Positions 31,872 to 41,481 of a DNA stretch of 64,000 nt are shown here, in pieces (position 1 is the stretch's first letter; each line of letters opens with the position of its first letter). The stretch spans positions 434,001 to 498,000 of the forward strand of contig JAHRBI010000001.1 in NCBI GenBank assembly GCA_019084025.1. The letters run 5' to 3'. Below the pieces are notes generated by a model. The model had not been told where the DNA came from. It worked only from the letters and a program-made list of their open reading frames with translations, and made no database searches. The translations under genes and the position numbers were made by a program. The stretch comes from Burkholderiaceae bacterium DAT-1. GTDB taxonomy: Bacteria; Pseudomonadota; Gammaproteobacteria; Burkholderiales; Chitinimonadaceae.

Positions 31872-33116
31872 ATGCTCTTGCAGAAACTGTTACAGCCTTT
31901 TCACCGCTGGCGCCTTGCTCTGCTGCTCCTGACTGCACTAAGCAGTCCTGGCGTGCAGGCAGAGGAGAACGATGCAATCAAAGGAACGCTGGTCATCATT
32001 GGGGGGGCATTACGCAACGATAATCGCGAAGTTTGGTCGCGTATTGTCGATGCCGCCGGCGGCAGGCACGCACGGATCGCCGTTATCCCGGCCGCGTCAG
32101 GCGACCCTGAAGCGGCTGGCAAGAAAGCAGCCGTCCGGCTGCAAGCCTATGGCGCAGATGCCTTTGTCGTGCCGCTCTCTATTCGCTCGAAAACCCACCG
32201 TGCCCAGGATATTGCCAGCAGCAAATATTGGGCCGAACAGATCCGCCGGGCAAACGGCGTGTATTTCACTGGAGGCGATCAGGGTCGGATCACGGCAGCG
32301 CTGCGCACCACCGATGGCGGCAACAGCCCCATGCTGGATGCCATCTGGCAGATTTACCGGCGTGGCGGGGTCATCGCGGGGAGTAGCGCGGGCGCAGCCA
32401 TCATGAGTACCACGATGTTCTTCGATGCGATGCCGACATTCGACATGCTGAAAAACGGCGTACAAAAGGGAAAAGAGATCAGCGCCGGACTCGGCTTTAT
32501 TGGACCGGGGGTATTTATCGACCAGCATCTAATCATACGCGGGCGATTCGCGCGCATGATTCCGGCGATGCAACAAGCAGGCTACACACTAGGGCTCGGC
32601 ATCGATGAAAATACCGCACTGGTTGTACGTGAGCGCGAGCACGTCGAAATTGTCGGTTATAAAGGTGCCATCCTGATCGACTTGTCTACCGCCACCTCCG
32701 ACTCCACGCGAAGGGAATTCAATATCAGCAGGGTTCGTCTGAGCTATCTGGACAGCGGCGACCGGTTCAATCTCTCAACCGGCCAGCTCACCCCGGCCGC
32801 AGACAAATTGCAGCATCCGCTTGATCCTGATAAACCCTATTTTCACGGTGCACGCTTTTATCCGGATATTCTCGGCAATACCACGCTGACCGACCTGATG
32901 TTCGAACTGATCGACAGTGACCAGCATGAAGCGATCGGCCTGGCCTTTGATCATTCAAAGCTAAGGGAACAAGGAAACGGGTTTGAATTCCGCTTTTACA
33001 AGACGCCGGACAGCATCGGATATTTTTCCAGCACCAACGGACACGAATCCTATTCAATCTCGCGCCTGGCACTGGATATACGCCCGGTTCAGATGAATGC
33101 GCCACTCTATCAGTGA
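31872..33116 (+). CDS. Exported cyanophycinase
   Basis: Serine peptidase of family S51 cutting cyanophycin (multi-L-arginyl-poly-L-aspartate) to beta-Asp-Arg dipeptides. 414 residues with an N-terminal signal peptide (LALLLLTALSSPGVQA) that makes it a secreted/periplasmic, CphE-like form rather than the intracellular CphB. Catalytic serine in VIAGSSAGAAIMS, plus YFTGGDQGRITAAL, GLGFIGPGVFIDQH (catalytic His region) and GLGIDENTALVV. AGAGGAGG lies almost on the ATG, so an in-frame TTG at 31878 may also be used. No cyanophycin synthetase gene is near, which suggests use of external polymer. Confidence 0.9.
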   Translation: MLLQKLLQPFHRWRLALLLLTALSSPGVQAEENDAIKGTLVIIGGALRNDNREVWSRIVDAAGGRHARIAVIPAASGDPEAAGKKAAVRLQAYGADAFVVPLSIRSKTHRAQDIASSKYWAEQIRRANGVYFTGGDQGRITAALRTTDGGNSPMLDAIWQIYRRGGVIAGSSAGAAIMSTTMFFDAMPTFDMLKNGVQKGKEISAGLGFIGPGVFIDQHLIIRGRFARMIPAMQQAGYTLGLGIDENTALVVREREHVEIVGYKGAILIDLSTATSDSTRREFNISRVRLSYLDSGDRFNLSTGQLTPAADKLQHPLDPDKPYFHGARFYPDILGNTTLTDLMFELIDSDQHEAIGLAFDHSKLREQGNGFEFRFYKTPDSIGYFSSTNGHESYSISRLALDIRPVQMNAPLYQ

Positions 33117-33166
33117 GACACCATCGGTCCCCCAGCCGATTTTGCCATCTAACAGACACGATTGTT

Positions 33167-34285
33167 ATGCATATTCAAGAACATCCGCTGCTCCCCGGTA
33201 GCGCCGGCCATCAACGACTACTGCATTCCCTGCACTTCGGTAGCAGGCAGACACCGCAGAAGGTCTATATTCAGGCATCGCTGCATGCAGACGAAATCCC
33301 CGGCATGCTGGTCGCCCAGCACTTGCGGCAACACCTGACGGCACTCGAGTCCGCTGGCGCAATTTCGGGCGAGATTGTTCTGGTGCCAGTCGCCAATCCA
33401 ATCGGCCTGAGTCAGGAGATTCAGGGCGTTGCTTTTGGGCGCTTCGACCTGAGCACCGGCATCAACTTCAATCGTGGCTATCGTCACCTGACGCCCGAGT
33501 TGCCCGCCCGGCTGGATGCACTGATTGGCCATTCCGCCCGCGACAATACGCGCATCATCCGGCATGCCTGCCATAGTCTCCTCAGTGAGGCACGGCCTGC
33601 TACCGAATCGGAACAGCTCAAACATCTGCTGCAAACGCTGTCGATCGACGCCGACATTGTGCTTGATCTGCATTGCGACAATCAGGCCAGCGTGCACCTC
33701 TACGCGGGTACACCTTTGCAGTCGCGCGCCATGCCACTAGCACGCTATCTCGGTGCCGAGGCCATACTGGTATCACGCGAGTCCGGCGATGATCCGTTTG
33801 ATGAAACCTTGTCACGGACCTGGTGGGAACTCGCGGAGCACTATGCCGGACGCTTTCCGGTTGAACTGGACTGCCTGGCTTTAACGGTTGAATTGCGGGG
33901 CGAGGCGGACGTTACACACACATTTGCTGCGCGTGATGCAGCAGCCATCATCGAATTTCTGAAGCACGAAGGGCATGTCCAGGGACAAGCAGCACCTTTG
34001 CCTGCCGCTCGCTGCGAAGCGACGCCGCTCGAAGGAGTCGAACCCCTGGTCGCACCGCATCCCGGCATCGTGGTATTTCATCGAGAAACCGGCGAACAGA
34101 TCAATGCCGGCGAACAGGTTGCCGAGCTGATCGACCCGCTCACAGGACATTCGACGCCGGTGCTCGCCAGTGTTTCCGGTGTGCTGTTCGCACGGGTTGC
34201 GCGACGGTATGCCAGTCGCGGCATGCGCCTCGCCAAAATTGCAGGAAAAACGGCCTATCGCAGCGGCAAGCTGCTTTCTATGTAG
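33167..34285 (+). CDS. M14-family amidohydrolase (succinylglutamate desuccinylase/aspartoacylase-like)
   Basis: Zinc enzyme of about 372 residues. Ligand motif HADE in QASLHADEIPGMLVAQ and the third ligand in VLDLHCDN match the HxxE...H pattern of the AstE/ASPA branch; the C-terminal 90 residues form a beta-barrel-like domain (GIVVFHRETGEQINAGEQV), as in this subfamily. Family members remove aspartate, succinate or similar acyl groups from amino-acid amines. In this operon the obvious substrate is beta-Asp-Arg, giving Asp and Arg; this is inference. A GTG at 33113 overlapping the cyanophycinase stop is an alternative, translationally coupled start. Confidence 0.8.
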   Translation: MHIQEHPLLPGSAGHQRLLHSLHFGSRQTPQKVYIQASLHADEIPGMLVAQHLRQHLTALESAGAISGEIVLVPVANPIGLSQEIQGVAFGRFDLSTGINFNRGYRHLTPELPARLDALIGHSARDNTRIIRHACHSLLSEARPATESEQLKHLLQTLSIDADIVLDLHCDNQASVHLYAGTPLQSRAMPLARYLGAEAILVSRESGDDPFDETLSRTWWELAEHYAGRFPVELDCLALTVELRGEADVTHTFAARDAAAIIEFLKHEGHVQGQAAPLPAARCEATPLEGVEPLVAPHPGIVVFHRETGEQINAGEQVAELIDPLTGHSTPVLASVSGVLFARVARRYASRGMRLAKIAGKTAYRSGKLLSM

Positions 34286-34291
34286 ATTTGC

Positions 34292-35704
34292 ATGACAGGG
34301 ACTCCACCATCCATGCGCTCATTCAAACTCCCCAATACCTTCGTGCTGCTCTTTCTGCTGCTGACACTGATTGCACTGGCCACATGGTTCGTGCCCGGCG
34401 GCGCCTATGCCATGCATGAACTCAACGGCAAACAGCTGATCGATCCCGAATCGTTTCGGTACATAGCAAGCCGGCCACAAGGGCCTGTCGCATTGCTGAT
34501 GGCGCCGATCAAAGGATTTGTGGAAGCCGCACTGATCATCGGCTTTGTGTTGATCGTGGGTGGTGCTTTCGCCGTACTGCAAAAAACGGAGGCCATCGAC
34601 GCACTCATCAAATCGGTGGCAAAACGCCATCAGGATTCGGCACTGATCCGTGCCTTGCTCATCCCGGTGTTCGTTACTTTGTTTTCGCTGGGCGGTGCCA
34701 CCTTTGGCATGGCAGAAGAAGCCATTCCCTTTGTCATGATCTTCATTCCGCTCGCACTTGCACTGGGCTACGACTCGATCGTCGGCGTGTCCATTCCCTT
34801 CATAGGTTCGCAAGTCGGCTTTGCGGCGGCCTTCCTGAATCCGTTCAATGTGGGCGTCGCACAAGGGATTGCAGGTGTGCCTCTGTTTTCCGGCATTGGG
34901 TTCAGACTGATCGTCTGGCTACTGGCAACGGCAATCACCATCGTCTTTCTGAGCTGGTACGCGGCCAGCGTCAAGCGCCACCCGGCATATAGCCCCTGCT
35001 TCGAGCTGGATCAGTCCAGGCGGGCCCAGATCGATCTGCATGGTTTCAAATCATTTACTGGCATGAGCAGGCAACACACGCTGGTCTTAGTCATCTTTGC
35101 GCTGACACTCGGCGCCATGGTGCTGGGCGTCGTGCGCTACGCATGGTACATCGAAGAAATCGCAGCGCTGTTTCTAGCCATGTCGATCATTGTTGCCTTT
35201 GCCGGTCGCCTGAACACCGATGAGTTTGTTGCGGCCTTTATGCAGGGTGCACGCGATCTGGTCACCACCGCACTGGTCATTGCCCTGGCGCGCGGCACCA
35301 TGATTCTGGCACGCGACGCTCACATCATCGATACGCTCTTGCATGGACTGATGCCTTACGTGCAATCGACGAGCCCGGCATTCGCCGCGCAGAAAATGTT
35401 CGTGATTCAGTCGATCATCAACTTCTTCATCCACTCTGGAACCGGGCAAGCTGCCCTGACCATGCCCATCATGGCGCCGCTGGCGGATCTGGTGGGCGTG
35501 TCTCGGCAAACGGCGATTCTCGCCTACCAGTTCGGCGAATTCACCACGCCCATGATCCCGACTTCCGGCATCACGGTGGGCGTTCTGGCACTCGCAGGCA
35601 TCCCGTGGAGCAAGTGGGCGCGCTGGATGATGCCGCTGCAATTGATGTACTTAGTGCTGTCGCTGGTTCTGCTGGGCGTAGCCAGCTGGATGAACTGGCA
35701 ATAA
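34292..35704 (+). CDS. YfcC/DcuC-superfamily membrane transporter
   Basis: 470-residue transporter with 11-13 membrane segments, beginning SFKLPNTFVLLFLLLTLIALATWFVPGGAY, the hallmark of the YfcC family. Conserved GGATFGMAEEAIPFVMI, IGSQVGFAAAFLNPFNVGVAQ and SGTGQAALTMPIMAPL stretches are present. Relatives move arginine, ornithine or dipeptide-like and dicarboxylate substrates. As last gene of the cyanophycin locus it is the candidate inner-membrane importer of beta-Asp-Arg or exporter/importer of its products. An ATG at 34313 is a possible alternative start. A terminator follows. Confidence 0.83.
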   Translation: MTGTPPSMRSFKLPNTFVLLFLLLTLIALATWFVPGGAYAMHELNGKQLIDPESFRYIASRPQGPVALLMAPIKGFVEAALIIGFVLIVGGAFAVLQKTEAIDALIKSVAKRHQDSALIRALLIPVFVTLFSLGGATFGMAEEAIPFVMIFIPLALALGYDSIVGVSIPFIGSQVGFAAAFLNPFNVGVAQGIAGVPLFSGIGFRLIVWLLATAITIVFLSWYAASVKRHPAYSPCFELDQSRRAQIDLHGFKSFTGMSRQHTLVLVIFALTLGAMVLGVVRYAWYIEEIAALFLAMSIIVAFAGRLNTDEFVAAFMQGARDLVTTALVIALARGTMILARDAHIIDTLLHGLMPYVQSTSPAFAAQKMFVIQSIINFFIHSGTGQAALTMPIMAPLADLVGVSRQTAILAYQFGEFTTPMIPTSGITVGVLALAGIPWSKWARWMMPLQLMYLVLSLVLLGVASWMNWQ

Positions 35705-35725
35705 TGCAGATTTTGAAAATAAAAA

Positions 35726-35750
35726 CCGGCCTATCGAGGCCGGCTTTTTT
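35726..35750 (+). terminator. Terminator of the cyanophycin locus
   Basis: Stem CCGGCCT / AGGCCGG with an ATCG loop followed by CTTTTTT, 22 bp after the transporter gene. A clear intrinsic terminator that insulates the locus from the convergent murA. Confidence 0.88.
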
Positions 35751-35767
35751 ATGCTGAGCGATCCCAG

Positions 35768-37024
<1,257 letters not shown>

Positions 37025-37058
37025 CTACTATCTCGCCACACCTTCCGGTGCGTCGTCA

Positions 37059-37133
37059 TTATTCGTGCATCACCCACCACGCAATCAAGATAAACAGCCA
37101 CGGCAGGCCGGTTATCAACAGCGCCCAGCGCAT
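37059..37133 (-). CDS. Possible 24-residue single-span membrane peptide
   Basis: Short frame between ibaG and murA, same strand: Met-Arg-Trp followed by an almost continuous hydrophobic helix (LLITGLPWLFILIAWWV) and MHE at the end. The in-frame stretch upstream (to about 37175) reads NETPEAPRKRVDSG without stop and would give a charged cytosolic N-terminus if a GTG at 37148 start or another is used. No strong ribosome site is visible. Its composition is typical of small bitopic membrane proteins, but it could be chance; conservation across relatives would decide. Confidence 0.4.
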   Translation of the reverse strand: MRWALLITGLPWLFILIAWWVMHE

Positions 37134-37177
37134 GCCAGAATCCACCCGTTTTCGGGGGGCCTCCGGCGTCTCATTGC

Positions 37178-37417
37178 TTAGGCGCGGTTTTTCCATTCGT
37201 GCGGGCTATATGTTTTCATCGACAGGGCATGAATTTCTTCACGCATGCGCTCACCCAATGCCTGATAGACAATCTGATGCTGACGCACACGCGGCAATCC
37301 ATCAAACGCATTGGCGACAATCGTGGCCTCGAAATGATGTCCGTCACCGGTCACTTCAAGAAATTCGCATGCCAAACCTGCAGCAATGTATTGCCTGACT
37401 TGTTCTGGTGTCACCAT
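37178..37417 (-). CDS. ibaG: BolA-family protein IbaG
   Basis: 79-residue BolA-like protein (YrbA/IbaG type), beginning VTPEQVRQYIAAGLACEFLEV with the BolA core DGHHFEATIVANAFDGL (Cys/His ligands for a shared [2Fe-2S] with monothiol glutaredoxin) and RVRQHQIVYQALGERM. IbaG is linked to iron-sulfur trafficking and acid stress. Gene order exporter-ibaG-murA is the conserved one. Confidence 0.92.
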   Translation of the reverse strand: MVTPEQVRQYIAAGLACEFLEVTGDGHHFEATIVANAFDGLPRVRQHQIVYQALGERMREEIHALSMKTYSPHEWKNRA

Positions 37418-37438
37418 GATGTGTCACGCTACCCCATT

Positions 37439-38200
37439 TTAGTGGCGCAGCTTGTATCCTTTTTTAAGCAAGTAAAGTGTGAAGGCAGACAGCATGATCA
37501 ATGCTGCGCCCACCACGCCGAGACTGATCCACGGGGACGGTACGTCGGCCACGCCGAAGAATCCGTAACGGAAACCGTCGATCATATAGAAAACTGGATT
37601 CAGGTGCGATATGCCCAGCCAGAAGGATGGCAGAGAATGAATCGAATAGAATACGCCCGAGAGAAAGGTCAGCGGCACAATCACGAAGTTCTGGAAGGCT
37701 GCCAATTGGTCGAATTTGTCAGCCCAGATGCCTGCAATCATGCCTAGCACACCGAGTACACCGCAGCCGGCCACGGCAAAGGCCAGCACCCATAACGGAT
37801 GCTTCACCTCTGGCACCACCAGGATAGAGGTCACCAGTAAGACACCAGCACCGACCACTAAACCGCGAACAACAGCGGCGAGCACATAAGCCGAGAAAAA
37901 TTCAAGATGACTCAGGGGCGGCAGCAATACGTAGACGATATTACCCGTAATTTTGGACTGAATCAGACTGGATGAGGTATTAGCAAAGGCATTCTGCAAC
38001 ATCGACATCATGGCCAGGCCGGGAATCAGGAAGGCAGAATAGCGCACACCGGGCAACGCTTCCACATGCTGGTCCAGCACATGAGAGAAGATCAGCAGAT
38101 ACAGCATGGCTGTCAGCACCGGCGCGGCAACGGTCTGGAAGCTCACTTTCCAGAATCGCAGCAGCTCCTTGTAAAACAGGGTGATGAATCCTTGCACCAT
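37439..38200 (-). CDS. ABC-2 type transporter permease
   Basis: 253-residue permease with six membrane segments and an ABC-2 layout: GFITLFYKELLRFWKVSFQTVAAPVL, then the central region LIPGLAMMSMLQNAFANTSSS, and the conserved FLSGVFYSIHSLPSFWLGI. Pairs with the ATPase gene 8 bp upstream. This permease-ATPase pair precedes ibaG-murA in many beta- and gammaproteobacteria (YadH-like). The substrate is unknown; a lipid or envelope precursor is a reasonable guess. Confidence 0.9.
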   Translation of the reverse strand: MVQGFITLFYKELLRFWKVSFQTVAAPVLTAMLYLLIFSHVLDQHVEALPGVRYSAFLIPGLAMMSMLQNAFANTSSSLIQSKITGNIVYVLLPPLSHLEFFSAYVLAAVVRGLVVGAGVLLVTSILVVPEVKHPLWVLAFAVAGCGVLGVLGMIAGIWADKFDQLAAFQNFVIVPLTFLSGVFYSIHSLPSFWLGISHLNPVFYMIDGFRYGFFGVADVPSPWISLGVVGAALIMLSAFTLYLLKKGYKLRH

Positions 38201-38207
38201 GTACTCC

Positions 38208-39119
38208 TCAGGCAGCCGTTGAATGGCGACGCATCACGTCGACAAAAATCTGTTCAAGCGCAGGTTTGCGGATATCAATGTCCAGTACACGAATGCCGGC
38301 CATGTCGAGCACGCTCAGAATGCCGGAAAGCCTGGCTGGATCATCCAGACGCAGCAGGATCATGCCGTCGTCCTCGCCCACCTTGAGGGCTGCAATGCTA
38401 TCCGGCAGCAGTCCCTGCTCAAGACGCAGGGCCAGTGTGCGCGCCGAATGCGCTTGCATCAGGTTATCCTTGGTATCCAGCGCCACCAGCTCGCCCTGCT
38501 TCAGCATGGCAATCCGGCCACACAGCGCTTCCGCCTCTTCCAGATAATGCGTGGTCAGTACAATGGTATGACCCTTCTGGTTCAAGCGCTGCACAAACTC
38601 CCACAAGCTCTGGCGCAATTCCACGTCTACACCGGCGGTGGGCTCGTCGAGCACGATCACGGGAGGCTTATGCACCAGCGCCTGCGCCACCATGACCCGA
38701 CGCTTCATGCCGCCTGACAAGGCACGCATATTGGTATTGGCTTTATTTGTCAGCCCGACGTTTTCGAGGATTTCGTCAATCCAGTCGTCGTTGCGACGCA
38801 ATCCAAAATAGCCCGACTGGAATTGCAGTGCTTCACGTACGGAGAAGAAGGGATCAAAGGTCAGTTCTTGCGGCACGATACCGACGAGCCGGCGTGCTTC
38901 GCGATACTGGCTGACCACATCCCGCCCCATGACTTCGACAGAGCCACTATCCGCGCGCGCCAAGCCACCGAGAATGGAAATCAGTGTCGTTTTGCCTGCA
39001 CCATTTGGGCCAAGCAAGGCAAAAAATTCACCTTCGTGAATCTGGAAATCCACCCCTTTCAGGGCTTCAAGCTCACCAAAACGCTTTCTGACCTGGGAAA
39101 AACGGATCGCAGTGGACAT
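38208..39119 (-). CDS. ABC transporter ATP-binding protein (YadG-like)
   Basis: About 303 residues (an in-frame ATG lies at 39128 too). Walker A GPNGAGKTT, signature LSGGMKRRV, Walker B PPVIVLDEPTAGVD, H-loop VLTTHYLEEAEAL, and a C-terminal domain of about 80 residues found in the ABC-2 drug/lipid class. Upstream of the matching permease. The operon downstream of the mla terminator is ATPase, permease, ibaG, murA. Confidence 0.93.
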   Translation of the reverse strand: MSTAIRFSQVRKRFGELEALKGVDFQIHEGEFFALLGPNGAGKTTLISILGGLARADSGSVEVMGRDVVSQYREARRLVGIVPQELTFDPFFSVREALQFQSGYFGLRRNDDWIDEILENVGLTNKANTNMRALSGGMKRRVMVAQALVHKPPVIVLDEPTAGVDVELRQSLWEFVQRLNQKGHTIVLTTHYLEEAEALCGRIAMLKQGELVALDTKDNLMQAHSARTLALRLEQGLLPDSIAALKVGEDDGMILLRLDDPARLSGILSVLDMAGIRVLDIDIRKPALEQIFVDVMRRHSTAA

Positions 39120-39204
39120 GGGTAGCAACCAACTGGAAAGCAGGGATTGTAGCGCAATTCACTTAGGTGAAAAGATCGGAATATCCCTGCACATATCATG
39201 GAAA

Positions 39205-39240
39205 AAATAGAACAGGCGGGCTAATTGACCCGCCTGTTTC
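39205..39240 (-). terminator. Terminator of the mla operon
   Basis: On the minus strand, stem AACAGGCGGG / CCCGCCTGTT with a short loop (arms about 39211-39220 and 39229-39238) is followed by CTATTTTTT. It sits 8 bp past the mlaA stop and separates the mla operon from the ABC-2/ibaG/murA group. Confidence 0.85.
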
Positions 39241-39247
39241 AAGGCAT

Positions 39248-40093
39248 TCATTTTTCAGCAGGCGTTACCGGAGGTGACTCGGTAGTGACAGGTGCAGTCT
39301 GTTGTATGTCTGCACTTTTACCTGTTTCAGACTTTGCGCTTGTGGGTTCATCGATGGATGAAATATCAAAGTCATCATCGTCTCCCAGCTTCAGCGGCTT
39401 GGGTGGCGCACCGTCATAAATCAAACTGTAACGACGCTGCAAATACCCATTGCGCACAAAGGCATATTCGTCGCCAAGCGATGCTTCGCCAATCAGTGCA
39501 TTTGAATTCAGCAAACGCGCTCTCAGATCGACCACTTTAATCAGCTTTAACTGGTTACGTGCCGCCTGATCATGAATCACACGACTTCCGTCCACCTGAC
39601 TGCCTACCACCCAATCAGTGGTATCACGCAAGGTTTTAGGACCAAGAAACGGCATAACCAGATAAGGACCTGATCCGACGCCCCATTTGCCTAATGTCTG
39701 GCCAAAATCGGCCTGATGCTTGGGCACCTTGGCCGCAGACGCAATATCAATCAGACCGCCAAGTCCCAGCGTGGTATTTACCATCACCCGGAAGGCATCG
39801 GTGGTACCGTCGACCACTTTCCCCTGCAGATAATTGTTCAGGCCAATATAGATATCTTCGAAATTGCCCAGCACATTACTGACCGCCGTTTGCACAGGCT
39901 GCGGCACACGATCCCGATACCCGCGCGCCACCGGTTGCATCACTGCCTCATCAACCGATTTATTAAAGGCATAGACCTTGCGATTAACCGGTTCGAGCGG
40001 ATCATAATAATTGCCCGGTGTCGCACACCCTGCCATCAGAACAAATAGCATACAGGCACTTATTGAACGAAGCACGCGGGCAGATGATTTCAT
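39248..40093 (-). CDS. mlaA: MlaA (VacJ) outer-membrane lipoprotein
   Basis: 281 residues with a lipoprotein signal peptide ending in LMAGC-ATPGNYYDPLEPVNR, the defining VacJ stretch, and GLNNYLQGKVVDGTTDAFR and QTLGKWGVGSGPYLVMPFLGP further on. MlaA removes phospholipids from the outer leaflet of the outer membrane to MlaC. The last gene of mlaFEDCBA here; start overlaps mlaB by 4 bp. The final 40 residues are a low-complexity acidic tail, longer than in E. coli. Confidence 0.93.
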   Translation of the reverse strand: MKSSARVLRSISACMLFVLMAGCATPGNYYDPLEPVNRKVYAFNKSVDEAVMQPVARGYRDRVPQPVQTAVSNVLGNFEDIYIGLNNYLQGKVVDGTTDAFRVMVNTTLGLGGLIDIASAAKVPKHQADFGQTLGKWGVGSGPYLVMPFLGPKTLRDTTDWVVGSQVDGSRVIHDQAARNQLKLIKVVDLRARLLNSNALIGEASLGDEYAFVRNGYLQRRYSLIYDGAPPKPLKLGDDDDFDISSIDEPTSAKSETGKSADIQQTAPVTTESPPVTPAEK

Positions 40094-40362
40094 GACCAGA
40101 CTCCGGCAAGCACGGTTTCCACGCCATACAAGCGTGCCAAATTGAGAATATTATCGTGCGGACGGGTCACTTTCAGGTCGCGCCCATTTACTCGCGCGTC
40201 TCTGAGCGCCTGCATCAGCATGCTCACAGCCGTCGAATCCACATCAGTGACCGCGGCTAAGTCCAATGTCACCGAATCTGCAGCCAAAGCTACGCTGACG
40301 CGTGCACTTTGTGCGGTAACAGTTTTCAATGTGATGGCGCCTTCAAGGCGTATCGTCTGCAT
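40090..40362 (-). CDS. mlaB: MlaB STAS-domain protein
   Basis: About 90 residues from the ATG at 40362 (MQTIRLEGAITLKTV). STAS-domain marks: VTLDLAAVTDVDSTAVSMLMQAL with the regulatory Thr/Ser loop. MlaB is the cytoplasmic subunit that activates the MlaFEDB ABC complex. The start lies inside the mlaC 3' end (20-bp overlap) and the stop overlaps mlaA, so it is tightly coupled. Confidence 0.88.
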   Translation of the reverse strand: MQTIRLEGAITLKTVTAQSARVSVALAADSVTLDLAAVTDVDSTAVSMLMQALRDARVNGRDLKVTRPHDNILNLARLYGVETVLAGVWS

Positions 40363-40978
40363 TATTCGGTTTTCCCTTTTGCCGCGCAGCAGCATTGCGC
40401 GCTTGTAACTGGCGAATCAGCCCTTCGATACCTTCTTTTTCGATGGTCTGATTGAAGCTGGTTCGATACGTACTCACCAGTGATACCCCTTCTACCGAGA
40501 TATCACATGCACGCCACGTATTACCAATATGGATCATGCGGTAGTCGATCGGAAAGGTCTGGCCGGAACTGGTTTCCACTTCAGTGTGAACCACGACATC
40601 GTTGTCCCCCTCGACCAAGCGAACAGGCTTCACCTCGATATCCTTTATGGACTGTGCTGACAGTGCCATGGAGTAGGTTCGCACGAGCAGTGTGCGGAAC
40701 TCTCTCACGAGCAGGCTGCGCTGCAGCTCATTGGCGTCACGCCACCCCTTACCCACCGCCAGGGCAGTCATGCGCGCAAAGTCAAAATTGCTCAGCGCGC
40801 GCGACTCGATCAGATCCTTGAATCGCTTGTCGCGGAAGGTCAATTTTTCCTTGCGCACCACTTCAAGCACTTCGCGACTGGCATTACGCACCACCGTTTC
40901 TGGCATCGGCACGTCGACGGCCCATACAGCCGCATGCAAGGACATGCCAAGCAGAACCGGTGAATACAATTGGCGCAT
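40343..40978 (-). CDS. mlaC: MlaC periplasmic phospholipid-binding protein
   Basis: Shuttles phospholipids between MlaA and MlaFEDB. 211 residues with a signal peptide (LYSPVLLGMSLHAAVWA) and the MlaC pieces FDFARMTALAVGKGWRDA, LLVREFRTLLVRTYS and VDYRMIHIGNTWRACDISVEGVSL-type closing strand (DYRMIHIGNTWRACDISVEG). Between mlaD and mlaB. Confidence 0.93.
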   Translation of the reverse strand: MRQLYSPVLLGMSLHAAVWAVDVPMPETVVRNASREVLEVVRKEKLTFRDKRFKDLIESRALSNFDFARMTALAVGKGWRDANELQRSLLVREFRTLLVRTYSMALSAQSIKDIEVKPVRLVEGDNDVVVHTEVETSSGQTFPIDYRMIHIGNTWRACDISVEGVSLVSTYRTSFNQTIEKEGIEGLIRQLQARNAAARQKGKPNNADDTP

Positions 40979-40995
40979 GCTGACTCCGATCAGCC

Positions 40996-41481
40996 TTATT
41001 TGGCTGCCGCTCCGTCACCCTTGTTTTCCGCAGCCTTGCTAAACAGGAACTGGCTAATCAGCTGTTCCAGCACAATGGCTGACGATGTCAGGGAAATCTG
41101 ATCTCCGTCTTTCAGCATGGTTTCATCTGCCCCCGGGGTCAAGCCGATATATTGCTCACCAAGGATACCGGACGTCAGAATTTCGGCCGAACTATCCTTT
41201 GTGAACTGATAACGCGGATCCAGCGCCAGCTTCACAATGGCACGATAGCGCTTGCTGTCGAACTGAATGTCCAGTACACGACCCACGACCACACCTGCAC
41301 TCTTGACGGGTGCCTTCACCTTCAGGCCGCCAATATTGTCGAATGTAGCAGTGACATTGTAGGTGGCAGCCTGCGTGGCGCCGCTACTGCCACTGACGCG
41401 CAAAGCAAGAAAGGCAATGGCCAGAAATACCATGGCAACAAATAAGCCTACCCAGAAATCGTAATAACGGCGATTCATCAA
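40996..41481 (-). CDS. mlaD: MlaD MCE-domain protein
   Basis: 161 residues: one N-terminal membrane helix (DFWVGLFVAMVFLAIAFLAL), a single MCE domain (TATFDNIGGLKVKAPVKSAG, then VVVGRVLDIQFDSKRY, LGEQYIGLTPGAD) and a short C-terminal helix. The hexameric ring forms the periplasmic channel of the Mla inner-membrane complex. Overlaps mlaE by 4 bp. Confidence 0.95.
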   Translation of the reverse strand: MMNRRYYDFWVGLFVAMVFLAIAFLALRVSGSSGATQAATYNVTATFDNIGGLKVKAPVKSAGVVVGRVLDIQFDSKRYRAIVKLALDPRYQFTKDSSAEILTSGILGEQYIGLTPGADETMLKDGDQISLTSSAIVLEQLISQFLFSKAAENKGDGAAAK

